Of a stretch of DNA of 64,000 bases, positions 43,668-53,121 are shown one piece after another; the first letter of the stretch is position 1; the number at the start of each line of letters is the position of its first letter. The translations under genes were made by a program, and so were the position numbers. The notes beneath the pieces are model-generated. The model made no database searches. It saw only the letters and a program-made list of their open reading frames with translations, and was not told the DNA's origin. Location: the NCBI RefSeq assembly GCF_004122095.1, contig NZ_SAWZ01000002.1, forward strand, positions 310,001 to 374,000, in the 5' to 3' direction. The DNA comes from Pseudoxanthomonas composti. GTDB lineage: Bacteria > Pseudomonadota > Gammaproteobacteria > Xanthomonadales > Xanthomonadaceae.

Positions 43668-44573
43668 ATGGAATTCAAAGACTATTACGCGATCCTGGGC
43701 GTGGAGCCCAGCGCCGGCGAAGCCGAGATCAAGACGGCGTATCGCCGCCTGGCCCGCAAGTACCATCCCGATGTCAGCAAGGAGGCCGGCGCCGAGGACA
43801 AGTTCAAGGCGGTCAACGAGGCCTACGAGGCCCTGCGCGATCCGGAAAAGCGTGCCGCTTATGACCAGCTCAAGGCGCGCGGCTATCGCCCAGGCGAGGA
43901 GTTCCGCCCGCCACCGGATTTCCGCGGCGGGGGCGCCGGCGGGGGCCAGCCGTTCAACTTCGAGGAGGTGTTCGGCAATGCCGGCGGCGCCGACTCGGGA
44001 TTCAGCGATTTCTTCGAGAACCTGTTCGGACGCCGCTCGCGCGGCCCGGGTGGCCCCGGTGTCGGCGCGGCGCCTCCGCGCGGCGATACCCGCGCTAAGT
44101 TCTCCGTCCCGCTCAAGGCGGTCTACGAAGGCGGCAGTGTCCGCATCCAGGTCGACGGCAAGCAGCTGGACGTGCGCGTGCCCAAGGGCGTCAAGCCCGG
44201 GCAGGTGATCCGTCTGGCCGGGCAGGGCGGCAACGGCGCCAACCTGCTGCTTGAGGTGGAGTACGCCGCGCACCCGCAGTTCGAGGTGGACGGTCGCAAC
44301 ATCATCCACGTGTTGCAGGTCACGCCCTGGCAGGCCGCGCTGGGCGCCACGCTGAGCGTGCCGACGCTGGGCGGCGAGGTGGACCTGAAGATTCCAGCGG
44401 ACTCCGAGGCCGGCCGCAAGCTGCGATTGCGAGGTCGCGGCCTGCCCGGTGCGACGGCGGGCGATCAGATCGTCGAGCTGGAAATCACCGCCCCGCGCGC
44501 CACCAGCGACAAGCAACGCCAGGCCTACGAGGCGCTGGCCAAGGCCTTCGAGGGAAGCGCGAGCGCGGCCTGA
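43668..44573 (+). CDS. DnaJ/CbpA-type co-chaperone
   Basis: A 301-residue J-domain protein of the class B (CbpA) type that stimulates DnaK. The J domain (1-70) has H33-P34-D35 in RKYHPDVSKE. A Gly/Phe-rich linker (about 80-130, PPPDFRGGGAGGGQPF) follows, then two C-terminal substrate-binding beta domains. There is no zinc-finger cysteine cluster, which separates it from DnaJ itself. The start at 43668 gives the canonical MEFKDYYAILGV; the longer open frame overlaps hsp20 in another frame. Its place after hsp20 suggests shared heat-shock expression, limited by the terminator between them. Confidence 0.95.
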   Translation: MEFKDYYAILGVEPSAGEAEIKTAYRRLARKYHPDVSKEAGAEDKFKAVNEAYEALRDPEKRAAYDQLKARGYRPGEEFRPPPDFRGGGAGGGQPFNFEEVFGNAGGADSGFSDFFENLFGRRSRGPGGPGVGAAPPRGDTRAKFSVPLKAVYEGGSVRIQVDGKQLDVRVPKGVKPGQVIRLAGQGGNGANLLLEVEYAAHPQFEVDGRNIIHVLQVTPWQAALGATLSVPTLGGEVDLKIPADSEAGRKLRLRGRGLPGATAGDQIVELEITAPRATSDKQRQAYEALAKAFEGSASAA

Positions 44574-44679
44574 GCCTTCAGATTTCCGCGGGAGCCTTTG
44601 GCGCTTGCAGGGTCTTCAGGTCTGGTGGAAGCCTTCGGATCTTGCGGGAGCTTTCGGGTCGTGTGGGAGCTTTAGGGTT

Positions 44680-44755
44680 TTATGGGAGCGGCTCCAGGTG
44701 CGAAGAGGCTTTCCCGGGAAAGCCCCTTCGCGGCTGATGGCCCTGGGCCACCCAG
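44680..44755. repeat. REP-like palindrome
   Basis: GGGAGCGGCTCCAGGTGCG, then a hairpin core around TTTCCCGGGAAAGCCCCTTC, ending with AGAGCCGCTCTC. It shares its core with the elements at 22520-22589 and 46347-46440. Just upstream (44590-44675) are degenerate GGGAGCTTT words that look like decayed copies. Confidence 0.7.
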
Positions 44756-44785
44756 AGCCGCTCTCGCAAAAAAGTCTGCGCGCCC

Positions 44786-45175
44786 TCAGGCGGTGGCCGG
44801 CGGCCGGTCGATGGTCTGCAGGATGCGCTCGATGACCTCGCTCAACTCGTCTTCCGAGAACGGCTTGGTCAGATAGGCCTTGGCGCCCTGGCGCAGGCCC
44901 CACATGCGGTCGGTGTCCTGGTCCTTGGTGGTGACCAGCACCACCGGGATATGCCGGGTGGTGGACTCGCGGCTCAGGGTCCGTGTGGCCTGGAACCCGT
45001 TGAGGTTGGGCATGACCACATCCATCAGCACCATGTCCGGCAGCTCGCGCTTGGCGACCTCCACACCGGCAGCGCCGTCCTCGGCGGTGATCGATTCGTG
45101 GCCCAGCTTCTCGACGATCCGTTGGATGCCCAGCAGCTGAGACGGCGAATCGTCGACGATCAGAATCCTTGCCAT
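44786..45175 (-). CDS. pilH: PilH-like single-domain response regulator
   Basis: A 129-residue stand-alone receiver with no output domain. MARILIVDDSPSQ gives the acidic pair D8/D9, the phospho-acceptor is D52 in VLMDVVMPNLNGFQATR, and K104 lies in YLTKPFSEDE. The NLNGFQATRTL and VTTKDQDTDRMWGLRQGAKAY segments resemble PilH of the Pil-Chp system that controls type IV pilus twitching. It is not next to pil genes, which is also seen in other members of this bacterial family, so PilH identity is probable but not certain. The start at 45175 gives the clean receiver N-terminus. Confidence 0.75.
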   Translation of the reverse strand: MARILIVDDSPSQLLGIQRIVEKLGHESITAEDGAAGVEVAKRELPDMVLMDVVMPNLNGFQATRTLSRESTTRHIPVVLVTTKDQDTDRMWGLRQGAKAYLTKPFSEDELSEVIERILQTIDRPPATA

Positions 45176-45268
45176 TCGAAAACCCCTGAGTTCCCCGTCC
45201 CCATTGTAGGCCGAGTTTGGAGGGCTGTTCATCCGCCTGGCAACCGGTCGGCAGCGGGATCGCTCCGA

Positions 45269-46270
45269 TTATCCGATGCGGATCACGGTCCGCCCCACCG
45301 AGCCCCCGGCCAGCATGGCATCGAAGATCTCCGGCAGCTCCTGGAGGGTGGCTTCCCGGGTGCAGATGCGGTCCAGGTGACGGGGCTTCCAGTCCTCGGC
45401 CAGGCGCTGCCAGAGCGTGCGGCGCAACTCGCGCGCGGTGCCGGCCGAGGCCACGCCGAGCAGCGATACCCCGCGCAGGATGAAGGGCATGAGGCTGGCG
45501 TGCAGGGTGTCGCTGGCGGCCAGTCCGGCGGTGACCACGTTGCCGTAAGGCGCGGTCTGCGCCAGCAGGCTGGCCAGCATCGCCCCGCCGGCATTGTCCA
45601 GGCCACCGCCGAAGCGCGTGGACTCCATCGGCCGCGACGTCGCCAGGGCCTGGCGGTCCAGCACCTGCGCCGCGCCGAGCTCCTTGAGGAATCCGTGGCG
45701 CTCGGCCTTGCCGCTGATGGCGTGCACCTCGAAGCCGGCCTTGCTGAAGATGTCCACGGCCAGCGAGCCGACGCCGCCGGTGGCGCCGGTCACCGCCAAC
45801 GGGCCGTGCGCCGGGCTCTGCCGGTTCTCCAGCATCCGGTACAGCGCCAGCGCAGCGGTGAAGCCTGCCGTGCCCAGCACCATGCTCTCGCGCAGCGTCA
45901 ATCCTTGCGGCAGTGGCACAACCCACTGCGCCGGCATACGCGTGTAGTGGGCGTAGCCGCCATCGCGTGTCTCGCTGAGCCCGCAGCCGGTCAGCAGGAC
46001 CGCATCGCCCTCGCGGAAGGCCGGGTCGGTGGAAGCCACCACGTGCCCGGCCGTGTCGATGCCCCCGACCAGTGGAAAGCGACGCAGGATCCTGCCCTGG
46101 CCTGTCCCCGCCAGCGCGTCCTTGTAGTTGACCGAGGACCAGGCCGACTTGATCACCACCTCGCCCGGGTTGAGATCGTCCAGGCCGATGGATTCGATGC
46201 CGCTGCGGTATCCGGCAGCGTCGCTGTGGATACGGAAGGCGGGGAAGCGGGTGGGCGGGGTCGGGGGCAT
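45269..46270 (-). CDS. Acrylyl-CoA reductase (AcuI/YhdH) family oxidoreductase
   Basis: A 333-residue zinc-free medium-chain dehydrogenase of the AcuI/YhdH type that uses NADPH. It has the GroES-like N-domain (WSSVNYKDALAGTGQGRI, PLVGGIDTAGHVV) and the nucleotide-binding segment GPLAVTGATGGVGSLAVDIFSKAG. The characteristic substrate-region turn SLLGVASAGTARELRR is also present. The family reduces acrylyl-CoA and related enoyl compounds and also protects against acrylate-like toxins. The start at 46270 is the ATG before the conserved FPAFRIHSDA. The upstream open frame enters a repeat element. Confidence 0.9.
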   Translation of the reverse strand: MPPTPPTRFPAFRIHSDAAGYRSGIESIGLDDLNPGEVVIKSAWSSVNYKDALAGTGQGRILRRFPLVGGIDTAGHVVASTDPAFREGDAVLLTGCGLSETRDGGYAHYTRMPAQWVVPLPQGLTLRESMVLGTAGFTAALALYRMLENRQSPAHGPLAVTGATGGVGSLAVDIFSKAGFEVHAISGKAERHGFLKELGAAQVLDRQALATSRPMESTRFGGGLDNAGGAMLASLLAQTAPYGNVVTAGLAASDTLHASLMPFILRGVSLLGVASAGTARELRRTLWQRLAEDWKPRHLDRICTREATLQELPEIFDAMLAGGSVGRTVIRIG

Positions 46271-46302
46271 GGGTTCCTGGGCTGGGGGAACTTGGGGGAG
46301 AA

Positions 46303-46495
46303 ACGAGTGGAGAGGAACGAGGAACGAGTCGACTAACCCTGACCACATCCCGTAGGAGCGGCTCAAGGTGGCCTAGGGCCATCAGCCGCGAAGGGGCTTT
46401 CCGGGGAATGCCTGTTCGCGGCTAAAACCGCTCCCACAGAAGCCTTCGAGGATCCTTGAGATTCCCACACTCGTTCCTCTTTCCTCTCCACTCGT
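46303..46495. repeat. Inverted GGAACGAG-type repeat enclosing a REP-like element
   Basis: The left arm (46303-46329) starts ACGAGTGGAGAGGAACGAGG. The right arm (46469-46495) is its inverse complement at 26 of 27 positions. The 139-base interior contains a REP-like palindrome around 46347-46440 (GGAGCGGCTCAAGG, CAGCCGCGAAGGGGCTTTCC, CCGCTCCCACAG). It is nested: an outer inverted repeat of one class surrounds a REP of another. It fills the gap between the AcuI-type and LOG genes. Confidence 0.85.
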
Positions 46496-46508
46496 TCCTA
46501 CCAAGCCC

Positions 46509-47102
46509 TCACGGCACGACGCTGGCCCGCTTCTCATCGATCCACTTGCTCGCCTGGGCCGGCGTGTAGTTGCGCATCCAGCCCAGCATGGTCTCGATGT
46601 CCGCGCCGTACCACAGGTCGGCGCGCTGGTCGGCGTGCAGGAAGCGCTCCTCGACCATGCGATCGATCATGCCGATCAGCGGCGCGTAGAAGCCCTGCAC
46701 GTCCAGGAAGGCGCAGGGCTTGTTGCCGATGCCGAGCTGGCGCCAGGTCAGCATCTCGAAGATCTCTTCCATGGTGCCGAAGCCGCCGGGCAGGGTGACG
46801 AAGCCATCGGCCAGCTCGAACATGCGCGCCTTGCGCTCATGCATGGAGCCGACGATCTCCAGCGTGGTCAGGCCGCGATGGGCCACTTCCCAATCGGCCA
46901 GCTGCTGCGGGATCACGCCGGTGACCTCACCGCCAGCGGCCAGCACGGCATTGGCCACAGCACCCATCAGGCCGACGTTGCCGCCGCCGTAGACCAGGCG
47001 CAGGCCTTCCTGGGCGATGCGCGTGCCCAGCTCAGTGGCACGTTCGGCGTAGATGGGTTTGTTGCCGGCGTTGGAGCCGCAGTAGACGCAGATGCTTTTC
47101 AT
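46509..47102 (-). CDS. LOG family protein (probable nucleotide phosphoribohydrolase)
   Basis: A 197-residue protein of the Lonely Guy family, which in plants and some bacteria releases cytokinin bases from their 5'-monophosphates. The family active-site motifs are intact: GSMHERKARMFELADG and PGGFGTMEEIFEML, the PGGxGTxxE signature. The start at 47102 gives the standard MKSICVYCGSN opening; the open frame continues into a GGGACC repeat. Whether the bacterial protein makes cytokinin-like compounds or serves nucleotide salvage is not shown. Confidence 0.92.
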   Translation of the reverse strand: MKSICVYCGSNAGNKPIYAERATELGTRIAQEGLRLVYGGGNVGLMGAVANAVLAAGGEVTGVIPQQLADWEVAHRGLTTLEIVGSMHERKARMFELADGFVTLPGGFGTMEEIFEMLTWRQLGIGNKPCAFLDVQGFYAPLIGMIDRMVEERFLHADQRADLWYGADIETMLGWMRNYTPAQASKWIDEKRASVVP

Positions 47103-47135
47103 GATGTGTGTGAGTTTGCGAGGTCGTGTCGTCTT

Positions 47136-47268
47136 CGGGACCGGGGACCGGGGACCCGGGACCGGAGGGAGAAGCTTAGAACGCACAACGCCGGGCGGGG
47201 CCCGGCGTTATGCAGTGGTACGGACGCTTTGGCTTTCCCCGGTCCCCGGTCCCGGGTCCCGAGTCCCG
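47136..47268. repeat. Inverted GGGACC-type repeat around a stem-loop
   Basis: Left arm words GGGACCGGGGACCGGGGACC (47138-47165) are matched by inverse CCCCGGTCCCCGGTCCCGGG (47236-47268). Inside, AACGCCGGGC and GCCCGGCGTT form a perfect 10-pair stem-loop with a GGG loop (47187-47209). The layout copies that of the GGAACGAG elements but with unrelated words. Confidence 0.75.
47187..47209 (-). terminator. Stem-loop after lpdA
   Basis: A perfect 10-pair stem with a 3-base loop lies 63 bases after the lpdA stop on the minus strand. The following T content is poor (TTGTGCGTT), so it may act with Rho or protect the mRNA end. Confidence 0.5.
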
Positions 47269-47271
47269 GCT

Positions 47272-48708
47272 TCAGTTCGCCTTGTGAATGGCGCGCTTGC
47301 TCACGGCCATGGCCGCGTCGTGCACCACCTCCGACAGCGAGGGGTGCGCGTGGCAGATGCGGGCCAGGTCGTCGGCCGAACCGCTGAACTCCATGGTCAG
47401 CACGCCTTCGTGCACCAGCTCGGAGACGTTCACGCCCACCAGGTGCATGCCCAGCACGCGGTCGGTCTCGGCGTGGGCCAGGACCTTGACGAAGCCGGCC
47501 GGCTCGCTCATCGCCACGGCGCGGCCGTTGGCGGCGAACGGGAAGCTGCCTGCCTTGTACGGCACGCCTTCGGCCTTGAGCTGCTGCTCGGTCTTGCCGA
47601 CCCAGGCGATTTCCGGCTCGGTGTAGATGACCCACGGGATGGTGTCGAAGTTGACGTGGCCGGGCAGGCCCGCGATCAGCTCGGCCACGGCGATGCCTTC
47701 CTCGAACCCCTTGTGCGCCAGCATCGGGCCGCGCACGCAGTCGCCGATGGCCCACACGCCGTCCACGCCGGTGTGGCAATGCTCGTCGACCACGATCTGG
47801 CCGCGCTCGTTGAGCTGCACGCCGGTGCCCTCGGCCAGCACGCCCTTGGTCGCGGCGCGGCGGCCCACGGCTACCAGCAGCTTGTCCACGGTCAGGGTCT
47901 GCTCGCCAGAGGCGTCGGTGTAGGTGACCACCACTTCCTGCTTCTTGCCCTTGCCGGTGACCTCGGTGGCGCTGACCTTGGCGCCCAGCTTGATCTCCAG
48001 GCCCTGCTTCTTGAATTCCTTGGCGGCGGCCTTGGCCACTTCGGCATCGGCCACGGCCAGGAAGTCGGGCAGGGCCTCGAGAATGGTGACCTCGGCGCCC
48101 AGGCGCTTCCACACGCTGCCCAGTTCCAGGCCGATCACACCGGCGCCGATCACCGCCAGGCGCTTGGGCACTTCGGTGAAGTCCAGCGCGCCGACGTTGT
48201 CGACGATGGTCTGGCCATCGAACTTGGCGAACGGCAGCTCGATCGAATCCGAGCCGGCGGCCAGGATCACGTTGGTGCCCTTCAGTTCGACCTCGGTGTC
48301 GTCGTGCTGCTTGACCTTGACCACGTTGCCCGGCTGCAGCTGGGCGAAGCCGTAGTAGGCGGTGACCTTGTTCGCCTTGAACAGCATCGCGATGCCGCCG
48401 GTGAACTGCTTCACGATCTTGTCCTTGCGACCGACCATGGTCTCCACGTCGATCTTGGCGTCCTTGAAGCTGATGCCGTGGTCGCCGAACAGGTGGCCCA
48501 TGTTCCAGAACTGGCGCGAGGAGTCGAGCATCGCCTTGGACGGGATGCAGCCCACGCGCAGGCAGGTGCCGCCCAGGGCCGGCTTGCCGTCCTTGCCCAG
48601 GGCCGCGTCGATGCAGGCGACCTTCATGCCCAGCTGCGCGGCGCGGATGGCCGCGTGGTAACCGGCCGGGCCGGCGCCGATGACGACGACGTCGTAGTTT
48701 TCAGACAT
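47272..48708 (-). CDS. lpdA: Dihydrolipoyl dehydrogenase (E3)
   Basis: A 478-residue flavoenzyme that re-oxidises dihydrolipoyl groups of 2-oxoglutarate dehydrogenase. It has the FAD site VVVIGAGPAGYHAAI, the redox disulfide C49/C54 in GGTCLRVGCIPSK, the NAD-binding segment VIGAGVIGLELGSVW and the C-terminal base pair in CHAHPSLSEV. It is the third gene of the sucA-sucB-lpdA set, but 120 bases holding an inverted repeat separate it from sucB, which may lower or decouple its expression. There is no N-terminal lipoyl domain, unlike the form linked to pyruvate dehydrogenase in some relatives. Confidence 0.96.
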   Translation of the reverse strand: MSENYDVVVIGAGPAGYHAAIRAAQLGMKVACIDAALGKDGKPALGGTCLRVGCIPSKAMLDSSRQFWNMGHLFGDHGISFKDAKIDVETMVGRKDKIVKQFTGGIAMLFKANKVTAYYGFAQLQPGNVVKVKQHDDTEVELKGTNVILAAGSDSIELPFAKFDGQTIVDNVGALDFTEVPKRLAVIGAGVIGLELGSVWKRLGAEVTILEALPDFLAVADAEVAKAAAKEFKKQGLEIKLGAKVSATEVTGKGKKQEVVVTYTDASGEQTLTVDKLLVAVGRRAATKGVLAEGTGVQLNERGQIVVDEHCHTGVDGVWAIGDCVRGPMLAHKGFEEGIAVAELIAGLPGHVNFDTIPWVIYTEPEIAWVGKTEQQLKAEGVPYKAGSFPFAANGRAVAMSEPAGFVKVLAHAETDRVLGMHLVGVNVSELVHEGVLTMEFSGSADDLARICHAHPSLSEVVHDAAMAVSKRAIHKAN

Positions 48709-48742
48709 GCGGGTAATTCCTTGGAATGAGGATTGAAGGGCT

Positions 48743-48815
48743 AGGAACGAGGAACGAGAAACGAGAAACGAGAGAAAGCGATCGCGCGCTCCACTCGTTA
48801 CTCGTTCCTCCGCAC
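48743..48815. repeat. Imperfect inverted GGAACGAG-type repeat between sucB and lpdA
   Basis: Left words GGAACGAGGAACGAGAAACG and right words CTCGTTACTCGTTCCTCCGC and CTCGTTCCTCGC are mutually complementary in part, with the spacer AGAAAGCGATCGCG. It is a shorter and more degenerate copy of the elements at 21220-21367 and 46303-46495, and is placed inside an operon. Confidence 0.7.
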
Positions 48816-48828
48816 TCGTTCCTCGCCC

Positions 48829-50043
<1,215 letters not shown>

Positions 50044-50100
50044 GCTTTGAACGTCCTGGAATGAGGGGTCGTTGGTAGAGGTGGGGGGACCGCGCCGGGA

Positions 50101-52935
50101 TTACTCGGCGACGATCTTGTCGGAGAACGGATTGACCAGCGCGTCGGCGACCAGCTGCTGCTGCTCGGCGACGTGTTCGGCCATGTGGCCTGCGGCCGGG
50201 GAGGCCGAGCGGGCGCGGCCGGCATAGGCCAGCTGCTGACCCTCGTCCAGGCAGGCCTGCAGATGATGGCGGATCTGATACCACGCGCCCTGGTTCTGCG
50301 GCTCTTCCTGGCACCAGATGACTTCCTTGGCGCCGCCGTACTTCTTCAGCTCGGCGCTGAGCAGATCGCGCGGGAACGGATAGAGCTGCTCCACGCGCAC
50401 GATGGCCACATCGTCCTGTTCGCGCTTGGCGGCGTCCTCGACCAGGTCGTAGTAGACCTTGCCCGAGCACAGCACCACGCGCTTGACCTTGGCCGCGTCG
50501 GCCTTGGCATCGCCGATCAGGCGCTGGAACTCGCCGTTGGCCAGTTCCTCCAGCGAGGACACCGCCAGCTTGTGGCGCAGCAGCGACTTGGGCGACATGA
50601 CGATCAGCGGCTTGCGCGTGGTCATCTTCAGCTGGCGACGCAGCATGTGGAAGGCCTGCGCCGGGGTGGAGGGCACCACCACCAGCATGTTCTCCAGTGC
50701 GCACAGCTGCAGGAAACGCTCCAGGCGCGCGGAGCTGTGCTCCGGGCCCTGGCCTTCGTAGCCGTGCGGCAGCAGCAGGGTCAGGCCCGAGATGCGGCCC
50801 CACTTGGATTCGCCGGCGGCGATGAACTGGTCGATCACCACCTGGGCGCCATTGGCGAAGTCGCCGAACTGGCCTTCCCAGATGCACAGGGTGTTGGGAT
50901 CGGTGGTGGAAAAGCCGTACTCGAAGGCCATCACCGCTTCCTCGCTGAGCAGCGAGTCGATGATCGCCACGCGCTCGGGCGACTGCGCCAGCTGGCGCAG
51001 CGGCAGGTGATAGGCGTCGGTCTTCTGGTCGTGCAGGATGGCGTGGCGATGGCTGAACGTGCCGCGGCCAACGTCCTGGCCGACCAGGCGCAGGCCGAAG
51101 CCTTCGTTGAGCAGGGTGGCGTAGGCCAGGTTCTCGGCGAAACCCCAGTCGCCCGGCAGCTCGCCGGCGGACATCTTGCGGCGGTCGTCGTAGACCTTGG
51201 CCACGCGCGAATGCAGCTCCACGCCCTCGGGCACGGCGTTGATCAGCGTGGCCAGGGACTTGAGCTTGTCCATGTCCACCGCGGTGCTCACCGCATCTGA
51301 CAGCTTGCCTTCCAGCAGCTTGCTCCAGTCCACGAACAGCGGGCTGCTCGGCGGGGTCTTCTCCACGTCGGCAAGCTCGGTGGTGACTTCACCGCCGTCG
51401 AGCTTGGCGCGGTAGGCATCGACCATGGCCTTGCCGGCGCCGGCCTCGATCACGCCCGCCTTCTCCAGCTGCTCGGCGTACATCTCGCGGGTGGTCTGGT
51501 GCTTGCGGATCACCTGGTACATCAGCGGCTGGGTGATCGCCGGCTCGTCGGCCTCGTTATGGCCCCAGCGGCGATAGCACATCAGGTCGATGACCACGTC
51601 CTTGGCGAACTGCTGGCGGAACTCGAAGGCCAGCTTGGTGGCGAACACCACCGCTTCGGGGTCGTCGCCGTTCACGTGCAGCACGGGCGCGGCGATCATC
51701 TTGGCCACGTCGGTGGCATAGCGGGTCGAACGCGCGTCCTGCGGGTTGGAGGTGGTGAAGCCGACCTGGTTGTTGACCACGATGTGCACGGTGCCGCCCA
51801 CGGCAAAGCCGCGGGTCTGCGACATCTGGAACAGCTCCATCACCACGCCCTGACCCGAGAAGGCCGCATCGCCGTGGATCAGCACCGGCAGCACCTGCTT
51901 GCGGGCGGCATCCTGGCGACGCTCCTGGCGCGAGCGCACGGAACCTGCGACCACCGGGTCGGCGATCTCCAGGTGCGAGGGGTTGAAGGCCAGCGCCAGG
52001 TGCACCGGGCCGCCATCGGTGGCCACGTCGGCCGAGAAGCCCATGTGGTACTTCACATCGCCGGCCGAGGCGTGGTGGTCGTGCTCGAACTTGCCTTCGA
52101 ACTCGTCGAACAGCTTGCGCGGATTCTTGCCCAGGGTGTTGACCAGGACGTTGAGGCGGCCGCGATGGGCCATGCCGATCACCACGTCCTTGACGCCATC
52201 CTTGCCGGCATCGCGGATCAGGGTATCCATCATCGGGATCAGCGAGTCGCCGCCTTCCAGCGAGAAGCGCTTCTGGCCGACGTACTTGGTGTGCAGGTAG
52301 CGCTCCAGGCCCTCGGCCGCGGTCAGACGCTCCAGGGTGCGCTTCTTGGTGTCCGCGTCCAGGCCGTAGCTGCCGCCGGCCTGTTCCAGCTTCTTGTAGA
52401 ACCAGTGCCGCTGTTCGACTTCCTGGATATGCATGAACTCGGCACCGATGGAACCGGTGTAGGTCGACTTCAGGCGGGCCAACAGGTCGCGCAGGGTCAG
52501 GCGGTCATGGCCGCCGACGCCGCCGGTGCTGAACTCGCTGTCCAGGTCGCGCTCGGACAGGCTGTGGAAGTCCAGGCCCAGGTCCGGGGCATTGGCCGGC
52601 TCGGTCAGCTTCAGCGGGTCCAGCCTGGCGCTGAGGTGGCCACGGGCGCGGTAGGCGGTGATCAGGCGGCCGACGTGGCGCTCGCGCTCGTCCGAAGGCG
52701 CCGCGCCGTTGGCGGCGTTGGCGGCCAGCTTGGAGGCCTGGGTGATGTGCTCGATGGCGGCCGAGTGCGGGACATCGCCCGCCTCACGCCCCTTGAACCC
52801 GTCGAAGTAGTTCTTCCACTTCGGGTCCACGCTGTCGGGTGCGACCAGGTACTGCTCGTAGAGGTCTTCGACGTAAGCGGCGCTGCCGCCGTTGAGAGGG
52901 GAGGACTGCGCAAACTGCTTCAGTAGATTGTCCAC
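50101..52935 (-). CDS. sucA: 2-Oxoglutarate dehydrogenase E1 component
   Basis: A 944-residue thiamine-diphosphate enzyme of the TCA cycle. The N-terminal helix for E2 binding is MDNLLKQFAQSSPLNGG-like. TPP-dependent core motifs include VVIGMAHRGRLNVL, HGDAAFSGQGVVMELFQMS and VNNQVGFTTSNP, and the C-terminal regulatory part ends SDKIVAE. The length is normal for the family. A TATACT -10 box lies about 85 bases upstream on the minus strand. sucB follows after 57 bases. Confidence 0.97.
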   Translation of the reverse strand: MDNLLKQFAQSSPLNGGSAAYVEDLYEQYLVAPDSVDPKWKNYFDGFKGREAGDVPHSAAIEHITQASKLAANAANGAAPSDERERHVGRLITAYRARGHLSARLDPLKLTEPANAPDLGLDFHSLSERDLDSEFSTGGVGGHDRLTLRDLLARLKSTYTGSIGAEFMHIQEVEQRHWFYKKLEQAGGSYGLDADTKKRTLERLTAAEGLERYLHTKYVGQKRFSLEGGDSLIPMMDTLIRDAGKDGVKDVVIGMAHRGRLNVLVNTLGKNPRKLFDEFEGKFEHDHHASAGDVKYHMGFSADVATDGGPVHLALAFNPSHLEIADPVVAGSVRSRQERRQDAARKQVLPVLIHGDAAFSGQGVVMELFQMSQTRGFAVGGTVHIVVNNQVGFTTSNPQDARSTRYATDVAKMIAAPVLHVNGDDPEAVVFATKLAFEFRQQFAKDVVIDLMCYRRWGHNEADEPAITQPLMYQVIRKHQTTREMYAEQLEKAGVIEAGAGKAMVDAYRAKLDGGEVTTELADVEKTPPSSPLFVDWSKLLEGKLSDAVSTAVDMDKLKSLATLINAVPEGVELHSRVAKVYDDRRKMSAGELPGDWGFAENLAYATLLNEGFGLRLVGQDVGRGTFSHRHAILHDQKTDAYHLPLRQLAQSPERVAIIDSLLSEEAVMAFEYGFSTTDPNTLCIWEGQFGDFANGAQVVIDQFIAAGESKWGRISGLTLLLPHGYEGQGPEHSSARLERFLQLCALENMLVVVPSTPAQAFHMLRRQLKMTTRKPLIVMSPKSLLRHKLAVSSLEELANGEFQRLIGDAKADAAKVKRVVLCSGKVYYDLVEDAAKREQDDVAIVRVEQLYPFPRDLLSAELKKYGGAKEVIWCQEEPQNQGAWYQIRHHLQACLDEGQQLAYAGRARSASPAAGHMAEHVAEQQQLVADALVNPFSDKIVAE

Positions 52936-53019
52936 GATGGCTTGCCAATGGCGTCTTTGGAGGGAGCTTCGTCCCCGCGACCGGCGTTGCCGATGCCAAG
53001 CGGACGAGAAAGCATCAAA

Positions 53020-53025
53020 AGTATA
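53020..53025 (-). promoter_or_regulatory. Candidate -10 element of sucA
   Basis: On the minus strand this reads TATACT, 84 bases before the sucA ATG at 52935. A good -35 is not evident. The remaining 186-base gap shows nothing else. Confidence 0.4.
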
Positions 53026-53121
53026 CGCCCGGCCTTTCTGGCGCCCCGGGGGTGTCGGGCGGCAACTGGCAGGGAAATTCCATTCGACGGGAAACGGGAT
53101 CAGCGACCTTTGTCGCGCTGT

